DNA of 64,000 nt from CAWIKY01 sp963836905. Lineage in GTDB: Bacteria > Pseudomonadota > Alphaproteobacteria > Caulobacterales > Hyphomonadaceae. Below the pieces are notes generated by a model. It was not told the DNA's origin, ran no database searches, and saw nothing but the letters and a program-made list of their open reading frames with translations. Of this stretch, positions 17,914 to 25,556 are shown one piece after another (within the stretch, counting starts at the first letter, position 1; each line of letters begins with the position of its first letter). The translations under genes were made by a program, and so were the position numbers. The DNA lies in the NCBI GenBank assembly GCA_963836905.1, contig CAWIKY010000006.1, positions 930,001-994,000 on the forward strand. Reading direction: 5' to 3'.

Positions 17914-18680
17914 GATTTTGCCTTTGCCTCCAACAATTCAGGCACGAGGCCCCGTTCTCGCACGAGCGTTTCAAGCCGCGTCAGCGCGACCTCGATTTGT
18001 TTGCTATCCGTCCCGCGCACCAAAAGGTGGACCCCGTGATCGTCATGCGTCCCATACCAGGGGTATGAACCGAATGAGAGGTCCGGCATGTCTTTTGCGA
18101 GTGCGCCAAGTGCATCTCCGATATCGCCCTCTCGCATGGCTTTGGCCCTGACCGTTCGCGACAGCACCCGCTCCCCGCCTTCAAGGCGTGGACCGACATC
18201 CTCAAGCATGGCTCGTGCGATCTTGGGCACCCCCGCCATCACGAAAACATTCTCGAGCTGGAAACCGGGTGCGCCCGATACCGGATTGGCGATCAATCGC
18301 GCTCCGTCGGGAATACGGGCCATGCGCCGCCGCGCCGGGGTCAGCTCCACGCCGCTCGCCTCATAACGTCGCTCAAGCTCGGCAAGCGCGTCTGCACGCT
18401 CTGAAATTTCGACACCAAACGCGGCTGCGACTGCGTCGGCGGTAATGTCGTCATGGGTCGGACCGATCCCGCCGGTTGTGAAAACGTAGTCGCATGACTT
18501 GCGGACGTCATTGACGGCATCGGCGATACGAGAATGATCGTCAGGTACGATGCGGGCTTCGATCACATTGATGCCCATCGGGCCGAGAAACTCCGCGATC
18601 GTCTGAAGGTTCACGTCTCGGGTACGGCCGGACAGAAGTTCGTCTCCGATCAGCAATACGGCGGCGGTTTTTTGCGGCAT
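17910..18680 (-). CDS. CinA-like molybdopterin-binding-fold protein (competence/damage-inducible N-terminal domain)
   Basis: The 256-residue product has the MoaB/Mog-type domain of CinA: LLIGDELLSGRTRDVN near the N terminus and FTTGGIGPTHDDITADAVA. It lacks the C-terminal PncC nicotinamide-nucleotide amidase domain, so it is a stand-alone CinA N-domain homologue, common in alphaproteobacteria. I start it at ATG 18680 (MPQKTAAVLLIGDE) because AAAGGTG lies at the right distance. The frame is open for 16 more codons upstream. The function is not established. Confidence 0.88.
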   Translation of the reverse strand: MPQKTAAVLLIGDELLSGRTRDVNLQTIAEFLGPMGINVIEARIVPDDHSRIADAVNDVRKSCDYVFTTGGIGPTHDDITADAVAAAFGVEISERADALAELERRYEASGVELTPARRRMARIPDGARLIANPVSGAPGFQLENVFVMAGVPKIARAMLEDVGPRLEGGERVLSRTVRAKAMREGDIGDALGALAKDMPDLSFGSYPWYGTHDDHGVHLLVRGTDSKQIEVALTRLETLVRERGLVPELLEAKAKS

Positions 18681-18804
18681 GATTGCACCTTTCCAAGACA
18701 TCCGAATGTCAGCGGTCGGGGCCTGCAAGTCCAGTCCTGAGCCAATGTTTCAAATGATGTGACGGCCAAACCGTTTTTTGCAGCTGCGAAGCGTTCCTCC
18801 GGAC

Positions 18805-18838
18805 AAAAAAGAGCCGCCCTCCTTTCGGCGGGCGGCTC
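18805..18838 (-). terminator. Intrinsic terminator of the small secreted protein gene
   Basis: On the minus strand GAGCCGCCC (18838-18830) pairs with GGGCGGCTC (18819-18811), followed directly by TTTTTT (18810-18805). This is a textbook Rho-independent terminator 27 bases after the stop of the 18865-19164 gene. Confidence 0.9.
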
Positions 18839-18864
18839 AGTGGAGTGAGCTGATGATTGGAGGT

Positions 18865-19164
18865 TTAGTTCACAGCGGCATTGCAGGCTTCGAGCTCTTC
18901 AGCGGTCAACGTGCTGGCGCTAGTTCCGAATGCCGTCAGACGACCGACTTCGGAGGCGACCTTCTTGCAAACCCGGACAGTCGCGGTCTTGCGGTTAAGT
19001 GTGGCGTTGCAGCTATCGCCTTCACAAACCCAAACGGCTTTCGAAGCTGTAACGCGTTCTTTCGAAGCTTTTGGTGCCTCGAGCTTGGCAGTGAAGGATG
19101 TGCTGGCAGCAGCGGGGATGGCGATGGCAAGGGCAGCGATAGCAAGGGCAGTGAAACAAATCAT
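18865..19164 (-). CDS. Small exported cysteine-containing protein, CC_3515-like
   Basis: The 99-residue product has a signal peptide (ALAIAALAIAIPAAAS) and a short mature domain with the pattern VWVCEGDSCNATLNRKTATV, then RVCKKVASEVG and a final ELEACNA. This matches the small CC_3515-type motif proteins of Caulobacter relatives, which have four spaced cysteines probably forming two disulphides. The function is unknown. It has its own terminator and stands alone, so it is monocistronic. It is divergent from the acyl-CoA dehydrogenase gene. Confidence 0.85.
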   Translation of the reverse strand: MICFTALAIAALAIAIPAAASTSFTAKLEAPKASKERVTASKAVWVCEGDSCNATLNRKTATVRVCKKVASEVGRLTAFGTSASTLTAEELEACNAAVN

Positions 19165-19259
19165 GATGGCGTCCTCTTTGAGTTCGACTGTTTCGATCGG
19201 CGCTTCCTGATGCCGACAAGCTGCAATATATAATCACTGAATGATTTGTCCAGCATTTA

Positions 19260-19274
19260 GTGAACAGTGTTCAC
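19260..19274. promoter_or_regulatory. Palindromic operator-like site in a divergent intergenic region
   Basis: GTGAACAGTGTTCAC is a perfect 6+3+6 palindrome with AT-rich flanks. This pattern is typical of TetR-family operators controlling fatty-acid or acyl-CoA genes. It lies 123 bases before the acyl-CoA dehydrogenase start and 96 bases before the divergent small-protein gene. No TetR gene is present in the window, so the regulator would be encoded elsewhere. Confidence 0.6.
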
Positions 19275-19396
19275 AAATGTGTTGCAATGCGTCAATTCCG
19301 GTTTCTTCAGAACGGCACGCGAACACCGTCAACGCGGCCCTCGATTCCTGTTGCGACGGGGGTAAGGTGGTGACGAGAAACAGAGGAAGGTCAGTC

Positions 19397-20677
19397 ATGG
19401 ACTTCAACATTCCCGGTGAAACAGCCGATTACCTGAAAGAGCTGGACGCTTTCATCGACGCCGAGATCAAGCCGCTCGAAGCTGAAGACGACAATATCCG
19501 GTTCTTCGATCACCGCCGGGAATGGGCCAGAACCGACTTCGACAATGACGGCCTGCCGCGTCCGGAATGGGAGGCGCTTCTGCGTGAGGCCAAGCGCCGT
19601 GCCGACAAGGCGGGCCATTACCGGTTCGGACTTCCATCGCAATACGGCGGCAAGGACGGGTCGAACCTGGCAATGGCAATCATTCGCGAACATTTGGCCC
19701 GCAAGGGACTGGGGCTGCATAACGACCTGCAGAACGAGCATTCGATCGTCGCCAACTTCCCGCAAATCCTGATGCTGCGGGACTTTGCCCGTGAGGATCA
19801 GTCCCATCTCGCCGAAGACGCACTGAACGGAAAGTTTATCGCCACCTTCGGACTGACCGAACCCGAGCACGGGTCCGATGCAACGCATATGGATACCCGT
19901 GCGGTGCGAGAGACACGCGACGGCGTTGATGGATGGCGCGTCAATGGCGAAAAGATGTGGACCACCGGCATGCACGTCGCCACGCACATGATGTGCTTTG
20001 CCCGAACCAGCGGGAAAGACGGCGATGCCAAAGGCATCACGTGTCTGTTGATCCCGGCGGATGATCCGGGCGTCAAGATCGAGGAATATCTGTGGACGTT
20101 CAACATGCCCACCGATCATCCGCGCGTGTCGATCACGAATGTCTGGGTGCCTGACAGCGCCGTGTTCGGTCCGCCCGAAGGCGGGCTCGCACTGGCCCAG
20201 CACTTCGTCCACGAAAACCGTATCAGGCAGGCGGCTAGCTCGGTTGGAGCCGCGCTCTATTGCATCGACGAGAGTGTCAGATATGCCCGCGAGCGAAAGC
20301 CGTTCGGCAAGCCGCTCGCCGTCAATCAGGCCATCCAGTTTCCGCTGGTAGAGCTGGCAAGCGAAGCGGAAATGCTGCGCCTTCTCATCTTCAAGACCGC
20401 TTGGGAAATGGACCAGATGAGCAAGCCGGACGTTGCGATCCACCTTTCAGACAAGGTGTCCATGTGCAATTACCGGGGCAATCGACTGTGTTGCGAGGCA
20501 GCGGACCGGGCGATGCAGGTTCATGGCGGCATGGGCTATTCGCGGCACAAGCCGTTTGAGCATATCTATCGCCATCACCGCCGCTATCGCATCACGGAAG
20601 GCTCCGAGGAAATCCAGATGCGCAAGGTGGCAGGCCATCTCTTCGGTTTCATGGGGCCGAACAAGCACGCGACCTGA
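19397..20677 (+). CDS. Acyl-CoA dehydrogenase family protein
   Basis: A flavoenzyme that introduces the alpha-beta double bond into acyl-CoA. I start at ATG 19397 (MDFNIPGETADYLKELDAFI) behind GAGGAAGG. The open frame further upstream lies in the regulatory region. The 426-residue product has the N-terminal helical domain, the middle beta domain (TFGLTEPEHGSDATHMDTRA, FAD/substrate contact) and the C-terminal helices with YARERKPFGKPLAVNQAIQF, MQVHGGMGYSRHKPFEHIYR and RITEGSEEIQMRKVAG. The chain-length preference cannot be predicted. It probably cooperates with the thiolase at 16149-17358. Confidence 0.92.
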   Translation: MDFNIPGETADYLKELDAFIDAEIKPLEAEDDNIRFFDHRREWARTDFDNDGLPRPEWEALLREAKRRADKAGHYRFGLPSQYGGKDGSNLAMAIIREHLARKGLGLHNDLQNEHSIVANFPQILMLRDFAREDQSHLAEDALNGKFIATFGLTEPEHGSDATHMDTRAVRETRDGVDGWRVNGEKMWTTGMHVATHMMCFARTSGKDGDAKGITCLLIPADDPGVKIEEYLWTFNMPTDHPRVSITNVWVPDSAVFGPPEGGLALAQHFVHENRIRQAASSVGAALYCIDESVRYARERKPFGKPLAVNQAIQFPLVELASEAEMLRLLIFKTAWEMDQMSKPDVAIHLSDKVSMCNYRGNRLCCEAADRAMQVHGGMGYSRHKPFEHIYRHHRRYRITEGSEEIQMRKVAGHLFGFMGPNKHAT

Positions 20678-20728
20678 TGAAAGCTGTTCCATTGGAAGCA
20701 GGTGCCCCGGAAAAACAGCCTGAATAGC

Positions 20729-20762
20729 TAGTTTGGCGGTTAGGCTAGTTTCGCCGTTAGCC
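20729..20762. repeat. Imperfect 17-bp tandem repeat at the edge of the RHS island
   Basis: Two adjacent units, TAGTTTGGCGGTTAGGC (20729-20745) and TAGTTTCGCCGTTAGCC (20746-20762), differ at three positions. They sit 50 bases after the dehydrogenase gene and immediately before the first RHS-module flank. They may mark the border of the inserted segment. Confidence 0.5.
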
Positions 20763-20930
20763 AAGATAAAGCGAACTTCGCGCCGCGCGCGCACTCGCGG
20801 CTAGCGCCTTTTAATGACGATATTATTTATAGTGCGAATTTGGCGCCCCCTGCCCAAAGCTCGGCCTAAATGGTGCCCCTTTGACGCCCTCTTAAAATGT
20901 GTCTCTAAATCCCCTGCTGGAACGGTCCTT
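20763..20930. repeat. RHS-module flank, copy 1 (diverged; copy 2 at about 22341-22500)
   Basis: The sequence starting AAGATAAAGCGAACTTCGCG (20763) recurs in diverged form as AAGATATAGCGAACTTCGCG (22343). Similarity continues in patches over roughly 80-130 bases (for example GCCTTTTAATGACGATATTA against GCCTTGTAAATACGATATTC). Each copy stands directly upstream of an RHS core fragment. No convincing gene is seen inside, so this is a repeated non-coding or eroded part of the module. Confidence 0.6.
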
Positions 20931-20944
20931 GCAGCGCCTGAAGT

Positions 20945-21211
20945 GTGGCAGAAGACAAAGACTTTTTTGGCCAGACCGATACCGGCGCGGAACTGCATCT
21001 CCTGGCGTACAGGCTTGGTTCTATCGCCGCCGTCACTAACCATGCGGGCACGCTGTTCCAGCCGAACACCTATGATGCCTATGGTATACCGGACCCGGCC
21101 AATCTCGGCCGGTTCAGCTATACCGGGCAGACGATCATCCCCGGCACGGACCTGATGCACTACAAGGCGCGCGTCTATCATGCGCGGCTGGGGTCTTGCT
21201 CGGCCGATTGA
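20945..21211 (+). pseudogene. RHS repeat-associated core fragment 1, ended by a palindromic insertion
   Basis: The reading gives YRLGSIAAVTNHAGTLFQ, TYDAYGIPDPANLGRFSYTG and MHYKARVYHARLG, the typical end of the RHS core that precedes DPxG and a variable toxin tip. It has no YD-repeat body upstream. After LG the sequence enters a 48-base insertion with an in-frame TGA (21209-21211). Beyond it the core resumes in the same frame (LQTDPVGYEDQQNLYAYVGN). The fragment is therefore an orphan core, separated by one stop codon from its tip at 21308. Whether a start near ATG 20945 is used is unknown. Confidence 0.7.
21072..21193 (+). repeat. 122-bp perfect direct repeat in the RHS core, copy 1
   Basis: Positions 21072-21193 are identical to 22582-22703. 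Beyond the insertion, 21242-21312 matches 22710-22780 with two mismatches. Such perfect identity between otherwise different modules suggests recent duplication or gene conversion, and offers a site for homologous recombination with a full-length rhs gene. Confidence 0.92.
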
Positions 21212-21241
21212 TCCACCGGATCAAATAGTTTTCCTCGCAAG
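21195..21241. repeat. Short palindromic insertion (47 bp) inside RHS core copy 1
   Basis: Compared with copy 2, where only CGGTTC stands between GGG and CTGCAG, copy 1 has 48 bases (21194-21241). The insert has terminal inverted repeats CTTGC (21195-21199) and GCAAG (21237-21241). It also has a perfect inner hairpin TTGATCC-ACC-GGATCAA (21208-21224). It keeps the reading frame but brings in a TGA. This looks like a miniature palindromic element; I do not know its family. Confidence 0.6.
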
Positions 21242-21307
21242 CTGCAGACCGACCCTGTCGGCTACGAAGACCAGCAAAACCTCTACGCATATGTCGGCAA
21301 CGATCCG

Positions 21308-21898
21308 ATGAACAACATCGACCCGATGGGGATGGTTTGCACCAATGCTAGTGATGGTACGACGAACTGCTTAACTGACGATTATGACGTGACGTTCCCG
21401 ACACCAGAGGGGTTCCAGAATACCGATCCCGATGCCGCAGACTATCATGACTACGAAGTGTCATCAGGCTCGCCTCGCGACGAAACTACAACACGAGATT
21501 GGGTCAGAGACAACCCTGTCCCAGCGGGCGGCAACGCGGCAACTCCTGACGGCACTGTGAATAACGCAGCAGGACCATTAGGCGCTCCAGTTACATCGTT
21601 CACGGCGACAAATGAAGTCACAGGCCGTGATGTGGTTGTTAATGCTACAGCTGAAGGACATCCCTTAGGGAATGGCGTTGTAATTCGTGAAGTAGTTTCT
21701 CAATCAAATGGCACCTCAATGATTCACAATTTTGGTGAAGGAAATGGCTGGATGCAGCAAGAGAGTAATTTGGGAGGGCAGATAAGGGGAGCTGTAATCA
21801 ACGCTGGAGCGTGGGGCGCTCACGGTCCACCGAGAACTCCGGCCCAACGCGCTCAGTCTATTCAAAACGCGTGCATAAGAAGTCCTGGGCGATGCTAG
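21308..21898 (+). CDS. Orphan RHS C-terminal tip 1, candidate polymorphic toxin
   Basis: Directly before and in frame lies LQTDPVGYEDQQNLYAYVGN, the end of the RHS core. The 196 residues counted from ATG 21308 begin NNIDPMGM, the DPxG-type junction after which RHS tips vary. The tip is Asn/Thr/Gly-rich with no family that I recognise, and it ends with a short Cys-containing tail (ACIRSPGRC). Its DNA is visibly more AT-rich than the neighbouring housekeeping genes, as is common for toxin tips. A stop codon at 21209 separates it from core fragment 1, and no good ribosome binding site precedes ATG 21308. It is probably silent until recombined. Confidence 0.6.
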   Translation: MNNIDPMGMVCTNASDGTTNCLTDDYDVTFPTPEGFQNTDPDAADYHDYEVSSGSPRDETTTRDWVRDNPVPAGGNAATPDGTVNNAAGPLGAPVTSFTATNEVTGRDVVVNATAEGHPLGNGVVIREVVSQSNGTSMIHNFGEGNGWMQQESNLGGQIRGAVINAGAWGAHGPPRTPAQRAQSIQNACIRSPGRC

Positions 21899-21911
21899 TG
21901 GAGGTTCAGTT

Positions 21912-22331
21912 GTGAGTTCGAGAACGATTTTGGCCTTTCTCATTGCACCCATCTCTTTTGGAATCTTGTTGGCAATTTTCACGGCATTCTCAGGAACGAT
22001 AGGCTTTGTCGTCCTAGGGTTGGCAGTAGTTGTCGGGTATCCCATCGCGCTATTCTTAGGTCTCCCGACCTACTTGCTTTTGCAGCGAATTGGAGCAACC
22101 GGGCCGCTAGCCTATTTTTTCATGGGGGCCGTGGCAGCCGCAATACTAATAGTTTTTTTGGTCATTTGGCCTGTTTACGTTGAACATGATGGAGACCTGT
22201 CGTCGTTGCTGCTTCCTGAGCGTCTGAGACAAATGGGGATCCTATTATTTGGTGGTTTCTTTACTGTAGCTGTGTTTTGGTTGATTGCTCGTCCTGACCA
22301 GTCGGAACTGAGCAGCGAAACGCCTGATTAA
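21912..22331 (+). CDS. Small membrane protein, candidate immunity protein of tip 1
   Basis: The 139-residue product starts at GTG 21912 behind a GGAGG-type site (21899-21904). It has about four hydrophobic segments (residues about 5-30, 35-57, 66-92 and 108-126) and a polar C-terminal tail (RPDQSELSSETPD). No named family is recognised. Its place directly behind a toxin tip is that of an immunity gene. A membrane immunity protein would fit a toxin acting at or across the inner membrane. This assignment is inference from position. Confidence 0.55.
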   Translation: MSSRTILAFLIAPISFGILLAIFTAFSGTIGFVVLGLAVVVGYPIALFLGLPTYLLLQRIGATGPLAYFFMGAVAAAILIVFLVIWPVYVEHDGDLSSLLLPERLRQMGILLFGGFFTVAVFWLIARPDQSELSSETPD

Positions 22332-22340
22332 TTATGTGGC

Positions 22341-22500
22341 AAGATATAGCGAACTTCGCGACATGCGCGAACTCGGTGCTAATGCCTTGTAAATACGATA
22401 TTCTAAGTGGCACCAATTCGTCGCCCTCGGCTTTAAACTCGCTTCTGAATGGCACCCTCTGTGCGTAAAGTTGGTATGAAGGCGCTCGTCCTGGCCGCAG
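22341..22500. repeat. RHS-module flank, copy 2 (diverged)
   Basis: This is the diverged counterpart of 20763-20930 (see AAGATATAGCGAACTTCGCG at 22343). It starts about 10 bases after the stop of the first immunity gene. That is the same relation copy 1 has to the preceding island border. It defines a module period of about 1.5-1.6 kb. Confidence 0.6.
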
Positions 22501-22505
22501 AGCGC

Positions 22506-22664
22506 CGTCATCCGGCCGCCGACCGGCTGGGCTCGATCGCTGCCATATCGTAGGAGGCCGAGCTCCTGCACATCAACCGCCATGATGCCTATGGTATACC
22601 GGACCCGGCCAATCTCGGCCGGTTCAGCTATACCGGGCAGACGATCATCCCCGGCACGGACCTG
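22506..22664 (+). pseudogene. RHS core fragment 2, upstream part with stop codon
   Basis: The frame reads RHPAADRLGSIAAIS, then a TAG stop, then EAELLHINRHDAYGIPDPAN. Copy 1 has an open reading and different residues at this place, so copy 2 has been eroded by point changes. The sequence after the stop is intact and continues into the tip-2 reading frame. Confidence 0.65.
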
Positions 22665-22703
22665 ATGCACTACAAGGCGCGCGTCTATCATGCGCGGCTG
22701 GGG
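22582..22703 (+). repeat. 122-bp perfect direct repeat in the RHS core, copy 2
   Basis: Identical to 21072-21193 at an offset of 1510 bases. This copy continues without the palindromic insertion (GGGCGGTTCCTGCAGACC) and so shows the undisturbed core sequence. Confidence 0.92.
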
Positions 22704-23342
22704 CGGTTCCTGCAGACCGACCCTGTCGGATACGAAGACCAGCAAAACCTCTACGCATACGTCGGCAACGATCCGATGAATACGGTCGATCCGAGCGGGA
22801 TGCAGGCCGACGACAAACTCACACTTCCCCGGGTCGTCGTTACCGACCGGCGCAGACGTGAGGGCGATGCTCCGAACACCGGCGGGATACCTTTCATCAG
22901 GTGGGCATTCCTTGGAAAGCAGGTTCCGAACGAGCGGCAGTATTCTGAAAAAGAACTACGTGACACCTTCAAGCAGGAACTCCAGGATAGCGCTGAAAAA
23001 ACGGGCAGATGCGTATCGGATCAACTTGGCTCCCAGACCTTGGCGGGCGCTGCGGTTGCAGGCTCCGGCCTGCCGGTCGTGCCGACGCGAACTAAACCCG
23101 GGGCAGCTACACAGGGGACCTCTCCAGCATCGCTTGCAGCGCGCAAAGCATTTGGTCATTTGCGGACCAGCCAGATAGGTGGGCCGAAGCGGGTTTGGGC
23201 ACCGACACTTAGGAATAGTCGTGCTTACACTAACAACGTTGGGGGTGCACTCGGTCGCTGGGCACCTGCGATTGGTTATGTTGCCCTAGCTGCGGACGTA
23301 GCGGGTATCGGGAAATGTCTTTCAGAGGGTGACGAAAGCTAA
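22665..23342 (+). CDS. Orphan RHS core end plus C-terminal tip 2, candidate polymorphic toxin
   Basis: The 225 residues counted from ATG 22665 begin with the RHS core end (MHYKARVYHARLGRFLQTDP, then YEDQQNLYAYVGNDPMNTVD) and the PSGM junction. They then enter a tip of about 175 residues. The tip has a basic middle part and ends in a hydrophobic stretch GRWAPAIGYVALAADVAGIG before KCLSEGDES. I do not recognise the toxin class. The open frame begins after the TAG in core fragment 2, so expression as a short protein is possible but unproven. Immunity candidate 2 follows after three bases. Confidence 0.65.
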   Translation: MHYKARVYHARLGRFLQTDPVGYEDQQNLYAYVGNDPMNTVDPSGMQADDKLTLPRVVVTDRRRREGDAPNTGGIPFIRWAFLGKQVPNERQYSEKELRDTFKQELQDSAEKTGRCVSDQLGSQTLAGAAVAGSGLPVVPTRTKPGAATQGTSPASLAARKAFGHLRTSQIGGPKRVWAPTLRNSRAYTNNVGGALGRWAPAIGYVALAADVAGIGKCLSEGDES

Positions 23343-23345
23343 CCC

Positions 23346-23711
23346 ATGTCACGAGACTCCATCGAAACTGAAGTTGTTGATCTGGTAAAAAGTCATCTCC
23401 CTTCCAGGTCTCGACGCCGTTATGGCGAATTTACTGAACAGAACACTCAATTGCTAATGCGAGATTACGGCATGTCTATCGGAGCATACGGTGAGTTGAT
23501 CAGACTATTTGAACTTGAGCAGGGAATTAAGGATCATCCCGACACGCTCGGCATTGAAATTACGCGTCGCAGATGGATTCTTCCCGACAAGAAAGTTTCA
23601 GCGTTTGAGGTCCAGGTACCAGACCTTTCAGTTTCCGACTTCATAGACATTGCAAAGTCAGGGGTGTGGCCTCTTGGCTACTACAAGCGTATTGACGAAA
23701 GCTCGGAGTGA
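23346..23711 (+). CDS. Candidate immunity protein of tip 2
   Basis: The 121-residue product is soluble and slightly acidic at its ends (SRDSIETEVVDLVKSHL to KRIDESSE) with no signal peptide. Its start lies three bases behind the tip-2 stop, giving tight coupling. I cannot assign a family with confidence. The DUF1493-type carrier-like fold came to mind, but the match is weak. Assignment as immunity rests on position and size. Confidence 0.6.
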   Translation: MSRDSIETEVVDLVKSHLPSRSRRRYGEFTEQNTQLLMRDYGMSIGAYGELIRLFELEQGIKDHPDTLGIEITRRRWILPDKKVSAFEVQVPDLSVSDFIDIAKSGVWPLGYYKRIDESSE

Positions 23712-23870
23712 CGCCCGGCAACACGGATCTTGGCGAGAGCTATCTATACAACCCTGTCGGCCAGTTGATCGGTTATGGTGCCACTACGCCATCCTGGCTC
23801 TATGCGGGTAACGACAACATCACCGCCGCCATACATCATGTTGGCCACCCCCCCCTGTGACATCACCGGG
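23712..23870 (+). pseudogene. Third RHS fragment (YD-repeat remnant)
   Basis: The frame starting about 23716 reads GNTDLGESYLYNPVGQLIGY followed by SWLYAGNDNITAA, which resembles an RHS/YD repeat rather than the core end. It has no start and stops near 23863. It lies between the second immunity gene and map, so it marks the right border of the RHS island. Confidence 0.6.
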
Positions 23871-23929
23871 ACTTTGTGGCATGCAGGGCAACCAAAACGC
23901 GCGACACCGAAATCGGAAAGCAAGGCCCC

Positions 23930-24773
23930 ATGGCATCGCAAGCCGGCACGATCGACGACATGCAGGATACCGAACGATATGCTCGCGACATTCGCCTGCA
24001 TTCGGCGAGTGATTTTGAAGGTATGCGCAAGGCGGGTCGGCTGGCTGCGTCCTGTCTCGACATGATTGCCGAACATGTCGTGCCGGGCGTGCTCACCCAG
24101 GATCTCGACAACCGGATCAATGCCTTCGTGCTCGATCATGGTGCTGTCTCGGCAACGGTCGGCTATCGCGGTTATCGGCATGCCAGTTGCATCTCGATCA
24201 ACCATGTCGTCTGCCATGGGATTCCGGGCGAGCGGCGGCTGAAGGATGGCGATATTGCGAACATTGACGTGACAGTGGTGCTGGATGGTTGGCACGGCGA
24301 CACATCCCGTATGTACGGCGTGGGTGAGGTGCGCCGCAAGGCCGCCCGGCTGATGGATGTCACCTACGACGCGATGATGGCCGGTATCGGGGTGATCCGG
24401 CCTGGCATTCCTCTGAATGATATAGGCGGCGCGATCACAGATTATGCCCACCGACACCGGGTATCCGTTGTCGAGGACTTTTGCGGGCACGGGCTGGGTC
24501 AGGTCTTTCACGCGCCGCCGAATGTGGTTCATTCAGCCAAGGCCGGAACCGGTCGCTATCCTGCGCGAGGGCATGTTCTTTACGGTCGAGCCGATGCTGA
24601 ACATCGGCAAGAAGGATACCGCGATCCTGCCGGATGGCTGGACAGCCGTGACACGTGACCGGTCGCTCTCAGCCCAGTTCGAGCATTCCGTTGGCGTAAC
24701 GGCAGACGGATACGAGATTTTTACGCGCTCGCCGACCGGACTCAATACGCCGCACACCGGTCGCGCAAGCTAG
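23930..24773 (+). CDS. map: Type I methionine aminopeptidase (frame broken by a 1-base indel)
   Basis: The enzyme removes N-terminal methionine from new proteins and is normally essential. I start at ATG 23930 (MASQAGTIDDMQDTERYARD); ATG 23960 is an alternative. The metal-site segments are present: GYRGYRHASCISINHVVCHG, IANIDVTVVLDGWHGDTSRM and FCGHGLGQVFHAPPNV. Near 24551-24560 the frame is lost and continues in the next frame as LREGMFFTVEPMLNIGKKD to the normal C terminus. One extra base in GGTCGCTATCCTG explains the shift, and the repaired protein has about 280 residues. map-radC adjacency is common in alphaproteobacteria. Confidence 0.9.
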
Positions 24774-24788
24774 GGCGCGGGGAAAACC

Positions 24789-25556
24789 GTGGCGGGTGGA
24801 ACCGACAACGTCGTACCCATCAGGCAGGATACGGTCTCGTCTCCTGAGCGGATAGCCGTCCGTGCGAAATCGACGGCAAAGCAGGATGGAAAGCTCAATC
24901 ACCGCGATCGTTTGCGCGAGAAATGGGTAAGCGGCGGCCCCACAGCTTTTGCAGACTATGAGCTGCTGGAGTTTCTGCTGTGCGGCGCGATTGCCCGCGG
25001 CGATGTCAAACCCCACGCCAAGGCGCTGATGAACCGGTTCGGTTCGCTCTCAGCTGTTCTGGCCGCGCCCGTCGAAGATCTTGTGGATGTGAAGGGGATT
25101 GCGGAAAAGACCGCCGTATACCTGAAAGTCACCCACGAACTGACATTGCGCACCCTGCGGCAGGACATAGAGAAAGAGGATATGAAGCTGTCGTCCTGGA
25201 GCAAGGTTCAGGACTATGTGCGTCTGACCCTGCAGCATGAGCCGACGGAAGCCTTCCACGTTCTTTTTCTGAACAACAAGAACACCCTGATCGCCGACGA
25301 GCGGCTGGGGCAGGGCACGGTGAATCATGCACCGGTCTATCCGCGTGAAATCGCCCGGCGGGCGGTCGCCTTGTCTGCCGTCTCGGTCATTCTGGTGCAC
25401 AACCATCCGAGCGGCAATTCCACCCCGTCGCGGGCAGATATCTCGACGACACGCGAGATCATCGATGCGCTCGACGCGCTCGAAATTACCGTGCACGACC
25501 ATCTGGTGGTCGGACGCAAGGGCATTACCAGCTTCAAGGCCGCCGGGCTGATCTGA
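24789..25556 (+). CDS. radC: RadC/JAB-domain (MPN) protein
   Basis: The 255-residue product has an N-terminal helix-hairpin-helix region (KHRD-like, about residues 35-110, with ELLEFLLCGAIARGDVKPHA) and a C-terminal JAB1/MPN domain. The metal motif is VILVHNHPSGNSTPSRAD (HxH...D). The role in DNA repair once assigned to RadC is not established. The start GTG 24789 follows the map stop by 15 bases and gives the usual basic, variable N terminus. Confidence 0.92.
   Translation: MAGGTDNVVPIRQDTVSSPERIAVRAKSTAKQDGKLNHRDRLREKWVSGGPTAFADYELLEFLLCGAIARGDVKPHAKALMNRFGSLSAVLAAPVEDLVDVKGIAEKTAVYLKVTHELTLRTLRQDIEKEDMKLSSWSKVQDYVRLTLQHEPTEAFHVLFLNNKNTLIADERLGQGTVNHAPVYPREIARRAVALSAVSVILVHNHPSGNSTPSRADISTTREIIDALDALEITVHDHLVVGRKGITSFKAAGLI

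Noticed and set aside
23346..23711. Firm naming of the tip-2 immunity candidate as a DUF1493 protein
   Set aside because: The resemblance is only a general impression of length and charge; key positions could not be matched by eye.
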